DNA from: Asterochloris sp. CNOR1
Taxonomy: Eukaryota > Chlorophyta > Trebouxiophyceae > Trebouxiales > Trebouxiaceae
NCBI GenBank assembly: GCA_963969365.1
Contig: OZ017753.1
Span: 620,001-684,000 of the forward strand
Length of the DNA stretch: 64,000 bases
Direction of reading: 5' to 3'
Made by a program: the position numbers and the translations under genes
The notes under the pieces: generated by a model
The model's database searches: none
The model's input: only the letters and a program-made list of their open reading frames with translations
Told to the model about the DNA's origin: nothing
In this document: positions 47,501 through 58,287 of the stretch, one piece after another
Layout of the letters: each line of letters begins with the position of its first letter
How positions within the stretch are numbered: the first letter of the stretch is position 1

Positions 47501-50500
47501 GGGCTGCCCTGGAGCAGCTTGACCAGTTCACCCCTGAGCACCTGTCGCGCTTGCTGTGGGCCTACTCCACGCTGCGCATCTACTCTCCAGAGCTGTACAG
47601 TGCGGTGAGCAGTGTCGTCACATTGCTTCAGACAGGCACATCCAGGCTGATCAGGCCAGGCAGCATGCTGGGGCAGATTGTCGGTATCGAATCAGGCACT
47701 TGCGCTGCAACATGGGGTTGCCACCATCCATGCCTCAGGCTGACCGCTTGTGGTGCCGAACGCCACTAATGCAGAACTGCACAGGGGCAGCAGGTACCCC
47801 ACGTCTAGTGCAGCATGTCAGGTAAGAAGTTGCACGTCTTCTGCTGGTTGTTGGCAAGTGGCCCGCCAGACACTGCTCTTACGGAGCTGCACAGGGTGTC
47901 AAGTTCACAACAAGACGACATCTGCCATGGTGCCTGTGCGTATGGCCCATCATTTGCTGCATAGACAGCACTTGGGCGCAGCCAGTGACAAATTATTGTT
48001 TAGCAAGCTCTGATGACAATCTGACGTGCCTGTGGCAGGTGGCGTACCAGACGCTGCAGAAGCTGGATGAGTTTGAGACGCACCATGTGGCAGACCTGGT
48101 GACTGCATACGCCATCATGGTGCACCATCCTGGGGACCTGCTGCTGCGCCTCACAGCCCACATCTACACAAGGCTGGAGAATATGAGTGCAGGTGCGGTT
48201 GAGGCGCTGTTGTTGTGCCCAAAGGGTCAGGAAAGAGGGGGGTGGTGGGGGTGAGGGGTGGGGCAGCGGGGAATAGGGCTCAAAAATGTTGTTGCAGGGA
48301 TCTGGGGGACATCAGCGCAGTTGAGGGGTGTCTGGAGGCGGCTGCAAGAAGCATACTTTAGGGCAGGGAGGCCTGTGCTGGCTGCTTGAACGAGACTGCA
48401 GGGCATTGGGGAGTGTTAATACAACCCATGCGCAGGTGGGGCTCAAGGCCGCTGTTGTGCCAGGGTACCGGGCCTGCATGATTGCATCTGGGGCAGTTGA
48501 AGGCAAGGGCGTTACAGAGCAAAGCAATGCTGCAGGGTGGCACCTGAGGGCCAAGCAGGGGGCCCGGCAGCTACATGAGGGCAGCTGCTGGGCAGTGAGG
48601 TGGCCTGGCAGCTGCTCAGTGAGGCTGCCAGGGCTTGACAGCAGTTGCCGCACCCTGGATGCAGTGCCTGTGACAGAGACGCAGCTGTGATGCCCAAAGA
48701 GGCCGCAGAGAGCAACCAAGAGTTGCTGGAGGGACATGCTGTAGCCTGGCAGCTGCCCTGGGCAATATATGCAGTGTTGTTGGGCACATGATTGCTGCAG
48801 GATGACCCTTTGGCTCTGGAAGCCGGCACACGCTGGTGCCTACCTGCTTCATGCTCATGGCAGATGTTGCTTGATTTGGTGCTCCCTGATTGTGTGTGGC
48901 CCACTGGACGAAGGCATCCTGCCACTGCCGCAAATGCAAGCTGCTGGCATGCAGGTGCGCTGTGTGCAGTGCTGTGGGGCCAGGGTGTGCTGGGCACCCT
49001 GACCCCCGAGTTCTTCCAGCGCGCAGTGGCTCAGCTGGAGAACAAGGGGCTGGGCGAGTTTGAGCCCCAGGTGGGGTGGCTGGTACCCTGGCAGGCTCAG
49101 CTGCTCTGCTACCCATTGCTGCTCACGGCTGTGTTTGACTGCTGTTGTCACAACGAGTGTTTGCTGCAGCACAGTCCTATCTAGACTAGACTGGCTGTGC
49201 CTGCTGTCCTGCTTGCATTGGCTGCCACACAACCTGCTTCCTGGGCGCTGTTGGCTGGCACTGGGGCCTCAGCTGATGCCACAGCAGGGAGTGACCACAG
49301 CGTGACATTGTGCCATCGTTGAACACATGCCAGACTGTCATGTCTGCATGTGCAGGACTTTGAGAGGGCATTTCAGGCAGAGATGCTGCTGAAAGCATCC
49401 CTGCAGGCCCAGGGGCGGCACCACATCCCCTGCCTGCCGGAATGGGTGCGGGGGTACGCCCGTCGGGCTTGGCAGGACCGCGTCTACTTTGACCGCGATG
49501 CTGGTCGTGTGCAGCAAGAGGTGGGCCAGGCGCAGTGCAAAGCGCTGGAGCGTGATGTGGTGTGCATTGCAGCAGATGCGTTTTGCAGAAGGAGGTGTGC
49601 AAAGCGCCCCGGCCAGGTGTTGAAGCGACATGTGGTGTGCAGCAAAGCAGGAATTATGTTAAGCAACAGGTGGGCTGCTTGCCAGAGCATACTCCTGAGT
49701 GCTGTGAAACACGCTGTGCAGTGGAGCAGAGGCTGCGTATGGAATGCGGCTGCCTGCCCAGGGAGAACTGGTGCTAAAGTTGAGACGTGTGCCCCTGGGC
49801 AAGGCGTCAGCTGCGGCATGCTTCTGCTTGAGCTTCTCTTGCAACGCCAGGATGGTGACCTTCTTATGTCTTTGTGGCGCGACACTTCGGTGTCAAAAAG
49901 TCAGCCAGCTCCCCAATCTAGGCTGTACAGCGCTAGAAGCCCAGCTGCGGACTGGTCTGCCCTCGGACGTCTGCCTGGCACCTTGACAACCCAGAGGCCA
50001 AATGTTGCGCAGGCATCAAGCCAGTGATATGGGATGCAATATGGTGATGCAGCTGTACTTCTGGTGCACTGCAATGGTCCTGACTCCTCAAGCACGCTGG
50101 TCGGCCCTGCAGGTCTGCCGTACTCTGATGGAGCTAGGCATCGATTTTGAGCTGGACAACTTCCTGGAGGATGGCTGCCACTCAGTTGGCATCAGGATCC
50201 CTAAGCCCAAACGCCCCCGCCTAGCCATCGAACTGGTGCCCCCCCAGCGCTTCACAGTGAACAAGCCGCACAGGCTGCTGGCAGAGGCGGTGAGCTTGTA
50301 TGTCTTGGTGTGCGTCATCAGGCTCTCACCCGCTGCACACATGGTTTGCATGTCTTGCTGTGCGCCTGACAGGCTTTCTCAGGCTTCAGACCCTTGCATG
50401 ACGTCTGGCAGTGAGTCAGCAACACATTCATTCCCTTGCTCCATGACTCCGCAAGCTTTTTGTCGCTTCTGTCAAGGTGAGGCGGGTCTGCTGCAGGTGT

Positions 50501-50742
50501 GCCAGCAGCGCCTGCTGCACTCCCTGGACTGGGACATCATCATGCTGCCCCAGCATGAGTGGCGTAAGCTGCCGAGCAGGGACGCCAAGGCGCACTACCT
50601 CGAGTCTCTCCTGACTCCCAGGCCTGTGCTGCCGAGGCCGGTGTTTGATGCTGAGGAGGAGGAGGCCCTGGCTGCCTGTCACGCAGCAGCACAGGCGGTC
50701 CATATGGCCGCTGCTGCATTCGACAGGAGGCCCACGGCGTGA
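44527..50742 (+). CDS. RAP-domain organellar RNA-binding protein (FASTK/OPR-like repeats)
   Basis: These proteins bind and stabilise or process chloroplast or mitochondrial RNAs through helical repeats and a C-terminal endonuclease-like RAP domain. The ATG at 44527 is simply the first in the open frame; the N-terminus and targeting peptide are unsure. Exons: up to 44934, 45442-45621, 45876-46208, 46462-46560, 47015-47112, 47501-47604, 48039-48192, 48955-49070, 49355-49520, 50113-50289, 50497-50742. Helical repeats with the L-W-A/S-[FY]-A pattern: ALLASLMWSFALLGH, CQLVCAFALLRHKD, ANLLWAYASLGH, GLVNVVWSIAKTD, LSRLLWAYSTLRI, LVTAYAIMVHHP. The RAP domain spans the last two exons: RPRLAIELVPPQRFTVN, then LLHSLDWDIIMLPQHEW. 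Which RNA it binds cannot be told. Confidence 0.88.
48187..48985 (+). repeat. Exon-edge similarity across an intron in the RAP gene
   Basis: TGCAGGTGCG spans the donor near 48188-48197 and again the acceptor near 48950-48959. Reading on into the intron gives GAVEALLLC, echoing GALCAVLWG at the start of the next exon. Confidence 0.55.
49500..49640 (+). repeat. ~60-bp imperfect duplication after a RAP-gene exon
   Basis: TGCAAAGCGC followed by ATGTGGTGTGCA occurs near 49536-49566 and again near 49598-49641 in the intron just after the exon ending 49520. Confidence 0.6.
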
Positions 50743-51776
50743 CCTGCCTGTGGTCGTCCCTCCTGCCAAGCCATGAGGCCACTGTGTGGACCATGCAGCG
50801 ACGCCAACACCCCACATGGCTGCTGCCGCCGTGGACAGCAGACTGACTGCCTGCCGTGCTGCTGCCCTGCAAGGCGATTGTGACCACCACTCCGGCAAAT
50901 CTGATGTGACCGAGATCCATGTTGCATCCCCCTTCATGCTGTTCTGCCCCTTCCCAGAGTACTCTCTCCACTGCAGTAGACTCTGACCCTCATTGCTCCC
51001 CAGCCCGATGTCCTGCCAGCCATACATGGGCTGCTGCTGTGAATGATGCTGAGTTTCCTGGCAGTGTCAGGACAGGAGTACCTTACTAATCTCCGCTAAA
51101 GCTAAGAGCCACACACTGATGACTGCCTGTCTGCCAAGACAGTCTGCGCTAGCTTCCTGGCCCTGGTGACTTACTGTGGGCTTGATCCATTGCCTGCCAG
51201 CAGTGCACTCCAGGACAGCACTCAAGCTGGTAGTTCTTCTGGCGCACTGGGAGTCATGCGTGTACACCGACCGTTAATGGAATGCTGCTCAACATGACTG
51301 CCCCAGGCACAGCCCTGCATGAACTTGTTGACACTGCTGTGGGAACCCAGCTCCGCTCCAGCCTGCCATGAGGCCAGCTGCATGAGAAGCATAACATCAA
51401 AGCTGTGGGGTGGGTTGCTTGACATGGGTTGGTGCTGCCACCTGATGTGTTCTGTGCAAGTAGAAATGGCCCCCTGCTTGCTTTCATTGGCTATGGAAGG
51501 ACACACGCTAAAGGCGTGTTGATGGTGCATGATCTAAAGAATGAACAAGGGAATGTCATTGCGAACTCTGTTTGTGCAAAGCAGCAGAAGCGAAACAGCT
51601 AATAGCACAGAGACCTACAGTGAAGTGCCTTGGCCAGCAGCATTGCCGGCCAGAACTGCAGATGTCCTGCAAAGTGTGAGGAAAAGGGGGGAAGCAGAGG
51701 GTGCCAACTGTGCAGTCCATGTCTAGTGTTTCTTCAAAGAACAAATGCAGGCGGGGGAAAGTATCTGGGACGAAGT
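50743..51776. other. Convergent intergenic region, RAP protein / TAZ protein
   Basis: About 1 kb between converging stop codons. Short ORFs on both strands have no exon-like continuation or recognisable protein; I read it as two 3' UTRs and spacer. Confidence 0.5.
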
Positions 51777-54620
51777 TCACACACGGCGTTTCTTGGCAGC
51801 ACCTAGCATGCTCTCAAGGTCTACAAACTCAGCACGCGCGCTCTCAATGATGGACTTGAGCTGGCCCAGGCTGCCCTGCAGCTCCTCAAAAATGCCCTCT
51901 CTCTGAACAGGGTCCAGTGGACAGGGGTCGCTGCAGACAGCCGCACGCTCCTGCGCAGCTTGAGGACCATGCAGTGCAGGAATCTCTGGCAAAGCCTGCA
52001 TGGCCCCCATGCTGGGTGGCTCCCCACGCCCCAGCAGGGGCGCCAGGGTGAGATCGCGGCCCTGCTCGGTGGCGGTGACCGGGGCCGAAAGAGACCGCGC
52101 ATTGCTGGCTGCAGCGAGTGGGTTTCCATCGCCCAGCGGCCAGTGCACAGCGCTGGCAGCCAGCACTGGGGCAGAGTACATGCGTAGGCGCGCCTCATCG
52201 TCACGGGAGCGCTTGAATCCTCTGCGCAGCTCCCCAGCCTCTGCATCCACAAGTTGGCTGCTGAAGGACTCGCCCCATGGCAGGGCCGGCAGCCCCAAAG
52301 GCCCGGGGCTAGCCCTGGGCCCACTGGTCTGCGCAGACGCCAGGGAGCGGGCATGCGGCGGCACCACAGCAGCCGCAAGAATGGCTGCAGCCGCCTGCAC
52401 TGCATGAGCCACGCCAGGAGCGGCCAGGGTGGACCTCAGGGCCTCCTCGGCATCTCCCGCTGCTGCTGCTGCCGCCTGTGACAGGTGAACAGCCAGATTC
52501 AGTGCATATGCCGGCAGGCATGGCAGCTGCAGCAGGTTTGGATGGCATATCAACTGACGAGCCAGTCACAACTACAAGGCCGACATGGTGCATCACATCT
52601 GATGCAGTCTTTCAAACAGCACACAAGGCACTGGGTAGCAAGGGGCTGCAGGGCGACCACAAGGGCCTGCAGCTTGTGCAAGCAGCGCACGAGGAGATGG
52701 GCTCAAAGGAGCTGCAGGGCCCAAACAGGGGCAATGTGCACAGCCTGTGCACCAGCTTGCACCTGCCAGGCTGGCCTCAGTGGCTCTGACTGGGACTTGC
52801 GCTGCCGCAGCTGCAGCAGGGGGCGGCTCGTCTGTGCAGACAACGGCGCAGGTGCCGAGGCATGCTTCCCGTTCCCCAATGGCGCTGCCTGCAGATGGCT
52901 CAGCAGCTGGTTGTTGCGCTCAATGATGCGCTGGGCCGCTGCGGCCGCCGCGGCAGAGCTCACGGGGGGCTCCGGACGTATGGAGCGCCGCTGGTGCCCG
53001 CTGGCGACCCTCCCCGGTCCGCGGGAGGCAGGCCTGCACACAGCCACCAGCCTGTGACACCACAGCTGCAGCCCCTGCTGGGCTCACACAGGACAGCTGC
53101 CCTTGCTGAGTGTAGGGTTGCTTGCATATCCCAAAGGTTGCAACTTCTGCGAAACCCTCTGCTGACCAGTCACAGGTGAAAGGGCCTGGATGCCTTCAGC
53201 CCAGGCGAGGAGGCAACTCTAGCTGAACACAGCTCGTGACTGGAGTCTCGCCACAGCAGTCTTTCCTTGGAAGACACGTACACATTCTGGCAAATGGCTG
53301 TTGGGAACTTGCGGAAACTTCAGGCCCAGGCCCGGAAAACACGTGTGCAGAAGCAGCAGCTTCCCTGTGGTGGCAGGTGTGAGAGGGCAGTGCACTCACA
53401 GCAACACCACTGCAGTGCTGCGCCGCACCTGGTGGACGGCATGGGCGAGGCTGGCGCCCGCTCCTCTGCAAGTGCTGAGGCTGCGACAGCCGCACCCGGC
53501 AGGGGCCAGGGCAGGCCGGACACTGCGTGCTCGCCGGTGGTCAAGCTGCGCACCGGGTCGCACAGCAGGCACCCTTCGGCGCTGGTGCAATGCTTATAGT
53601 GGCTGAGGAGCACCTTGGTACCAGCGCACCTGCAGGGCAACGGATGTAAGGTGCCAAGCAACTTTGGATTGCAGGAGCGGGATGACGTGGCGGAGCACCA
53701 TGTCTATGGCTGCAGAGGGGGGGGTTCATGCCTCCGGCAGCATATTGTGGCTTTGACTGCAACCCAACCTAAAGGGGTATAAACGCCTTGGCGTGTGGCT
53801 GGCAGCAGTGGAATGCACGGAGGGGGCCCAGAAAGCTAGGGTTCTTGAAGCACCAGATGGAGCATGAACTTGCCCCTGACTGTTCCTGCCCCGAACTTCA
53901 GTCACACATAGTCATCCTGCGAAGCCGGTCAGCGTGGAGCAGGCGGGGTCAGGCATGCAGCAGGGCCTCACCCAACAAAGCCACACTGCTGCCCGCCGTC
54001 GCACTGGAGCATGTGCACCCACAGCATCTTGTAGGCTCCGCAATTCTGCAGGGGGAAGAAGGGGATCATCACAATTGTTCAAAGTTCAGGTCCTATCCAA
54101 GACCTCTGAGGCGCTTGATGATGCAGGGCATGAGTTCCCCGTGAGGGGATCTGGGGCAGATTACGCAGGAGGAGCAGAGCAGGCAGGGGTCGCAGTGCAA
54201 AAAGTTTGCTTGTCAAGCCATCTGCTGAACTGCCAACCATTTCTGTGACGTGGGCATGCGAGGCAGACATCAGAGCCACGATGGTGGACTGGGCGTGGCC
54301 TCATGCTCAGGCAGCAGAGCGGTGTGCCACTTGAACTTCGCTAGGGGTTGCATCAGAAGCTGGCCGTCTCATCCCCAACTCACCGGCAGGGTACAGCCCC
54401 CCAGGCACTTGGCTGCGTGGTCCAGAGCCAGCAGCACACCCTGCTGCCGGTGCAGGGCAGCAGCTGTGGACAGCGCATCTTCAGGGGCCTGCTTGAGGTG
54501 CTCTGGGGGCGAGTCCGCCACAAGTTGCCGAGACTGAGGGGGTTCTGGCCCAGCAGGTGGCTCCTTGGAAGCTGATGCTGCTGCTGCTGCAGCAGCCAAG
54601 ATGTCCAGCCCTGCTGCCAT
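51777..54620 (-). CDS. TAZ zinc-finger protein with basic C-terminus
   Basis: TAZ domains bind transcription-factor activation domains. Exons: 54620-54384, 54045-53972, 53629-53429, 53033-52763, 52475-51777. The start MAAGLDILAAAAAAAS is the first ATG after an acceptor-like site, so a short upstream exon is possible. The TAZ fold is spread over three exons with all three zinc sites: HAAKC-C-TLPNC, then HMLQC-C-GFVGC, then HYKHC-GC-LLC, plus GAYKMLWVHMLQC and KVLLSHYKHC. The rest is Ala/Ser/Pro-rich, with a helical stretch (AAQRIIERNNQLLSHLQA), an alanine-rich segment, FKRSRDDEARL, and a C-terminal coiled helix ending AAKKRRV, a likely nuclear signal. There is no HAT, KIX or BTB domain. Likely a nuclear coregulator; partner unknown. 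Confidence 0.8.
52615..52732 (+). repeat. Two-copy ~67-bp repeat in TAZ-gene intron
   Basis: Copies at about 52615-52666 and 52680-52732 share CA-GGGCTGCAGGGC-type blocks and GGAGCTGCAGGGC. They lie in the intron between exons 53033-52763 and 52475-51777. Confidence 0.65.
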
Positions 54621-55246
54621 CACGCTGACACCTACTTCACAGAGGGGGACGCATCTCAAACCTGCTCAGCGCATATGTGCAGTGCATGTAAGCAAGGATG
54701 CAATGCCATGTGCCTCAGCAGAGGGCCAGTGCTTGCACACACAACCTGCTTTATGCAATAGTGTTCACCTGTTTCTGCTTAACAATGAGTCGCAGCTCGA
54801 AGCGATGCTGATGTTCCTGGGCCATTGAGCGAGGTCGAGACCTCAGCCAGCCATGCAGAGGACGCGCCATGGGCCAGCTGGGCCGCGGGGTGTCGCCACC
54901 GACAGTGGCCCGGGGTCTCGAATACAAGCCGCACAGTCCAGCCAAAGGCTGCACAGGCAGCGCGGCAGGGGGTGGCAGACTACACTTCAAATGGGTTCAG
55001 AGCAACCTCACCCCTTATGTCATGTTACCAGAGGGCCTGCTAACAATCACACATAGAGCGCAGGTTATTGACCAAAGATCCAGCTAGAGAGGAGCATTGC
55101 CTGCTGGTAGCCACACCCGACAGGTATCCAACAGTTAGGTCACCGATCAGGCAGGTGGGCCCCCGCCAGTGCACCTGAGTCCCGCATCTGCAGCAAACTC
55201 ACAACTCTTACACGATGCAGCAGCAGCTCTAATCCTGACTGGCAGG
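54621..55246. promoter_or_regulatory. Divergent promoter region, TAZ protein / unknown protein
   Basis: About 620 bases. A reverse stretch at 54773-54828 (MAQEHQHRFELRLIVKQKQ before a GTGAAC donor) could be a 5' exon of the TAZ gene, but the frame join is not clean. Otherwise no gene. Confidence 0.35.
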
Positions 55247-56504
55247 ATGCACTCAGAGCGGCGTCACCTGGAGAGGCTGAGCTACAGCCTGCATGATGCT
55301 GTGCTGGGCTCCAGCCCGCCTAAGGCAAGTGGCGCTTGCAATGTCTGCATGTGCCCACAGCAGCCAGGGCAGACATGCAGGCTGCTCTCATCGCCCCAAG
55401 CTGCTGTGCTCCCTCCATTCATCCATGTACGTGTCAGAAGCTTGAGCTGCTTGCCATATTCAGGCACGCGTAGCCAGAGAGGAGGTACAGATGGCACAGT
55501 GCCGGCGTTTGCGTGGCCGGCCCCAGTGGCAGCACACCTCGTACATCAACAAGCACAAGTTCCAGCGACCATTGTCAGACTGGCTGCTGGAGAACGTGGT
55601 GACGCCTGAACAGCTGAGCAGAGGAGATTTCAGGAGCAGCACCACATCGTACAGGTTTCAGCTGCACAGGGATGCAGCCTTCACCCGGGTGAGTCAGCAG
55701 CTCTTGTGTTCATGCGATGTGACACGTGAGAGGGCCAGCCAGTGTGCAGGCCGTGGCAGTCGTGTTGGGTTTGGCAGTTGCTCAGACCTCAACATCAAGC
55801 TGGCGGCGCCTGCTGTCCCTCTGGACTCCTCTGTGCCTGCCTGCTTGACAGTTGAGCGGCACTGTCTGCAGCAGCAGCTGCACTGCAACCACTACCTGGG
55901 CCCTCCTGGCCAAGGCAAATGTTGCCGTGTCATGTTTCTAGGGCGACTGCACCACTAACTGGGACTTCAGCACGGTGCTGGACCAGCAGGCGCGGGACCA
56001 GCAGCTGGCTGAGCAGCGCCAGCAGGACCGCAAGCACTCCCGCCAGCGCGCTGCTAGCCTTTCGCGCTACGCCAGCCCCATGCAGCGAGCGCAGACCTCC
56101 ATAGAGCAGCAGCGTGCAGCCAAGCGAGCCCCTGCTGCCCGAGCTGAGGAGTTGCGCAAGCGCTGGGGTGTCGAGGGCGCTGCAGCAATGCAGCAGATCC
56201 TGCAGATGCGTCAGCCTGAGAGGAGGCTGCATCTGAGGGTACGTTGGGTCTCAACATGACAGCAACAAAGTAGCTACTTTCATGCAAGCTTGAAGGAGTG
56301 GATAGGTTTGTACGGTCAGCTGAACATGAATGCTGCCTCCCAGAAATTGTGAAGGGGTTGAGCGTTCAGTGGACAATGAGCAATCTGCAGTCTGCGAAGC
56401 TGGCTCAAGCATTTGTTGTCCCATGTGTGCAGGCCACCAGGGAAGATCAGGAAGCCGTTGCAGCGCTGGGCTCGCGGGCAACAACACCGGGCAGTCGTGG
56501 ATGA
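55247..56504 (+). CDS. Small Arg/Gln-rich protein of unknown function
   Basis: Exons: 55247-55324 (start MHSERRHLERLSYSLHD; ATG 55169 is an alternative), 55464-55689, 55942-56238, 56433-56504. About 220 residues. I do not recognise the family. The second exon looks conserved in character: HTSYINKHKFQRPLSDWLLE, then GDFRSSTTSYRFQLHRD. The third is rich in Arg, Gln and Ala (RDQQLAEQRQQDRKHSRQR, LSRYASPMQRAQT) and predicted helical. Short, basic proteins with SY/RF-type motifs occur among ciliary microtubule inner proteins, and a kinesin-II adaptor is in the same window, but that link is only a guess. The intron after 55324 needs a GC donor (AAG/GCAAGT). The stop is about 110 bases from the converging ureidoglycine aminohydrolase. 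Confidence 0.7.
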
Positions 56505-56612
56505 TGGCGCCCCAGGCAGGGCAAACATGAAAGGTTGACTACACTGAGCAGAACAGAATGAAATGAGCAATGTCGTACTACTGTCGTACTACTGTGGCTT
56601 TCGGGTGCACAC

Positions 56613-58055
56613 TCAGGTCTCAACGAGGGGGTCAAGGGTCACATCCTTATCTGCAGCAGCAGCTAGGTCGTCAGCCACTGCACAGAGGCATCAACAACAG
56701 GGGCCAGCCACAGCATCAAACAGTGCTCACAGAGGATGTAGCGGGATGTCTGTGTTCCAAGGGCCCCATACCACTGCAGGACGTAGGGGGCCATCCAGAT
56801 GGCGTCGCCTGCTTGGACAGGGTACCAGGAGTCTGCCAGCCTGTAGATGCCCTGCCCTTGCAGCAGGAGCAACCCATGCTGGTTATAGTGTATTTCCTTG
56901 ACGTAGAGGTACTCGCCAGGCCTGCAGGAATGTGAGACAGACTCAGACCGCCCAATGATGCTCCTGCACAAGAGCAGGGCTCAGACTGGCTGAAGGATGG
57001 TGACCTCACAGGAAGTCCATGATGTGCACATTGAAGTCGTAGTCTGCTGTCTGCAGCAGGGCCAGAGCAGCTGGTGGTGAGATCAAGGCTGGGTGCAGGA
57101 GGGGCATGGAAAGGGTGCAAGCCATGCTGCACCAGCTGACCTGGGGAAGGAGCTTCCGCAGTTTGAAGATCTCAGGGGCCACAGGAACGAGTGGCTGCTT
57201 GGATGTGGTGCCGATCTGGGGCTTTGGCTTTGCCTTCAGAGCATAAACCCTTTCGAAAAAGAGGAGCCCGCCGCCAAGAGTGCTCACCAGGCTGTGCTTG
57301 GTGCCAGCTGGAGCGTAAGCAAAGTCGTCTGCATGAAGCACTGCTGGTGCCGTGCTGAGGCCTGTGACCTCAACAGTGCCATCTAGCACAAAAATAAATC
57401 TGCAGGCAGGATGTCAGCCACAGCTAGCAGGCAACAATTGTTAAGCATTTCAAGCTCTGACACATAGCAGCGGCAACACAGCTCAGCATCTGACTTTGTG
57501 TACCTTTCCACGCCCGCAGCAGGCGCTCCAATGACAGCAGATGGCTTTGCGTCCACCAGCAGCATGCTGAAGTGGGCGCCTAGGGCCCGCGAAACGAGGT
57601 GTGCTGCCGTGGCATTTGTCCTGTGTGCCCAGGAAGCAGTCGCGTGGTGGCTGGAGGACAGTTGCGTTCTCAGGCAGCCACATTGGGCAGATTTCAAGCA
57701 ATCAAGTCTCACCAACCGGTTACAGGCAGGTGAACGCGGCTCTCTGGTGTGATGAGAGCATGGTCAGTGGTGCATCGACTTCTGGTGAATCCAGGGAGGT
57801 CTGCAGACACAACCTGGTTGGCTACAGGTCAAGTGGCGACAGAGCCAGAAAGCCTCTCACCCCAGAAGGTCAGGCCCTCGGTCCTCCGGTCCGACAGCAC
57901 AGGGCTGTAGTCAAACGAATCTGCAGGGGGCACAGAGGCTTGTCAAAGCCCCTGACATGCCGAGAGAGCCCCACCACCTGCTCACCCTCAAGGCACAAGC
58001 TGAGCCGAAAGCATGTCAGCAGCAAAACCAACGCTGGCTGCCATAGGTTGCGCAT
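56613..58055 (-). CDS. UGLYAH: (S)-ureidoglycine aminohydrolase (bicupin, ureide catabolism)
   Basis: This enzyme converts (S)-ureidoglycine to (S)-ureidoglycolate and ammonia in purine/allantoin breakdown, using Mn2+, in the plant endoplasmic reticulum. All eight exons join in frame: 58055-57986, 57920-57861, 57800-57713, 57620-57504, 57399-57141, 57050-57010, 56921-56731, 56650-56613. The start MRNLWQPALVLLLTCFRLSL is a signal peptide, matching ER location. Family marks: FTRSRCTTDHALITPES, GAHFSMLL, ERFIFVLDGTVEVTG, APAGTKHSL, LLFFERVYALK, NVHIMDFLPGEYL, KEIHYNQHGLLLLQGQGIYR, WYPVQAGDAIWMAP, QWYGALG, YKDVTLDPL. Both cupin barrels are complete. The N-terminal cap is shorter than in plants (the exon after the signal peptide starts DSFDYSPVLSDRR). 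Confidence 0.93.
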
Positions 58056-58287
58056 CTCAAGATCGATTGTAGGACTCTGAAGTCAGCTTGACTTCGCAGG
58101 ACTTGGAATGCCTCTCGCTGCCTCTCGCTGCCATTGCTGCAGGTCTCGCGGTCTGGGTTTTGCCCTCTCACTGATCTTGTGACATCGCCTGAGTCGTTGA
58201 CCTGCATGGATGCCTGCACATTTCTGATCAGTTGTGATCAAGGCCACAGCCTGAGCCTTCTTCACTGCCGGACAGTTGCTGGCAGCC
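58056..58287. promoter_or_regulatory. Short divergent promoter, UGLYAH / NCA2
   Basis: Only 232 bases separate the two start codons, the shortest divergent spacing here. It contains a direct repeat GCCTCTCGCT GCCTCTCGCT-type doublet at about 58111-58130. Likely a shared bidirectional promoter. Confidence 0.45.

Noticed and set aside
50540-50971. 143-codon minus ORF beyond the RAP gene
   Set aside because: It overlaps the last RAP-gene exon antisense and the 3' flank and lacks exon-like neighbours.
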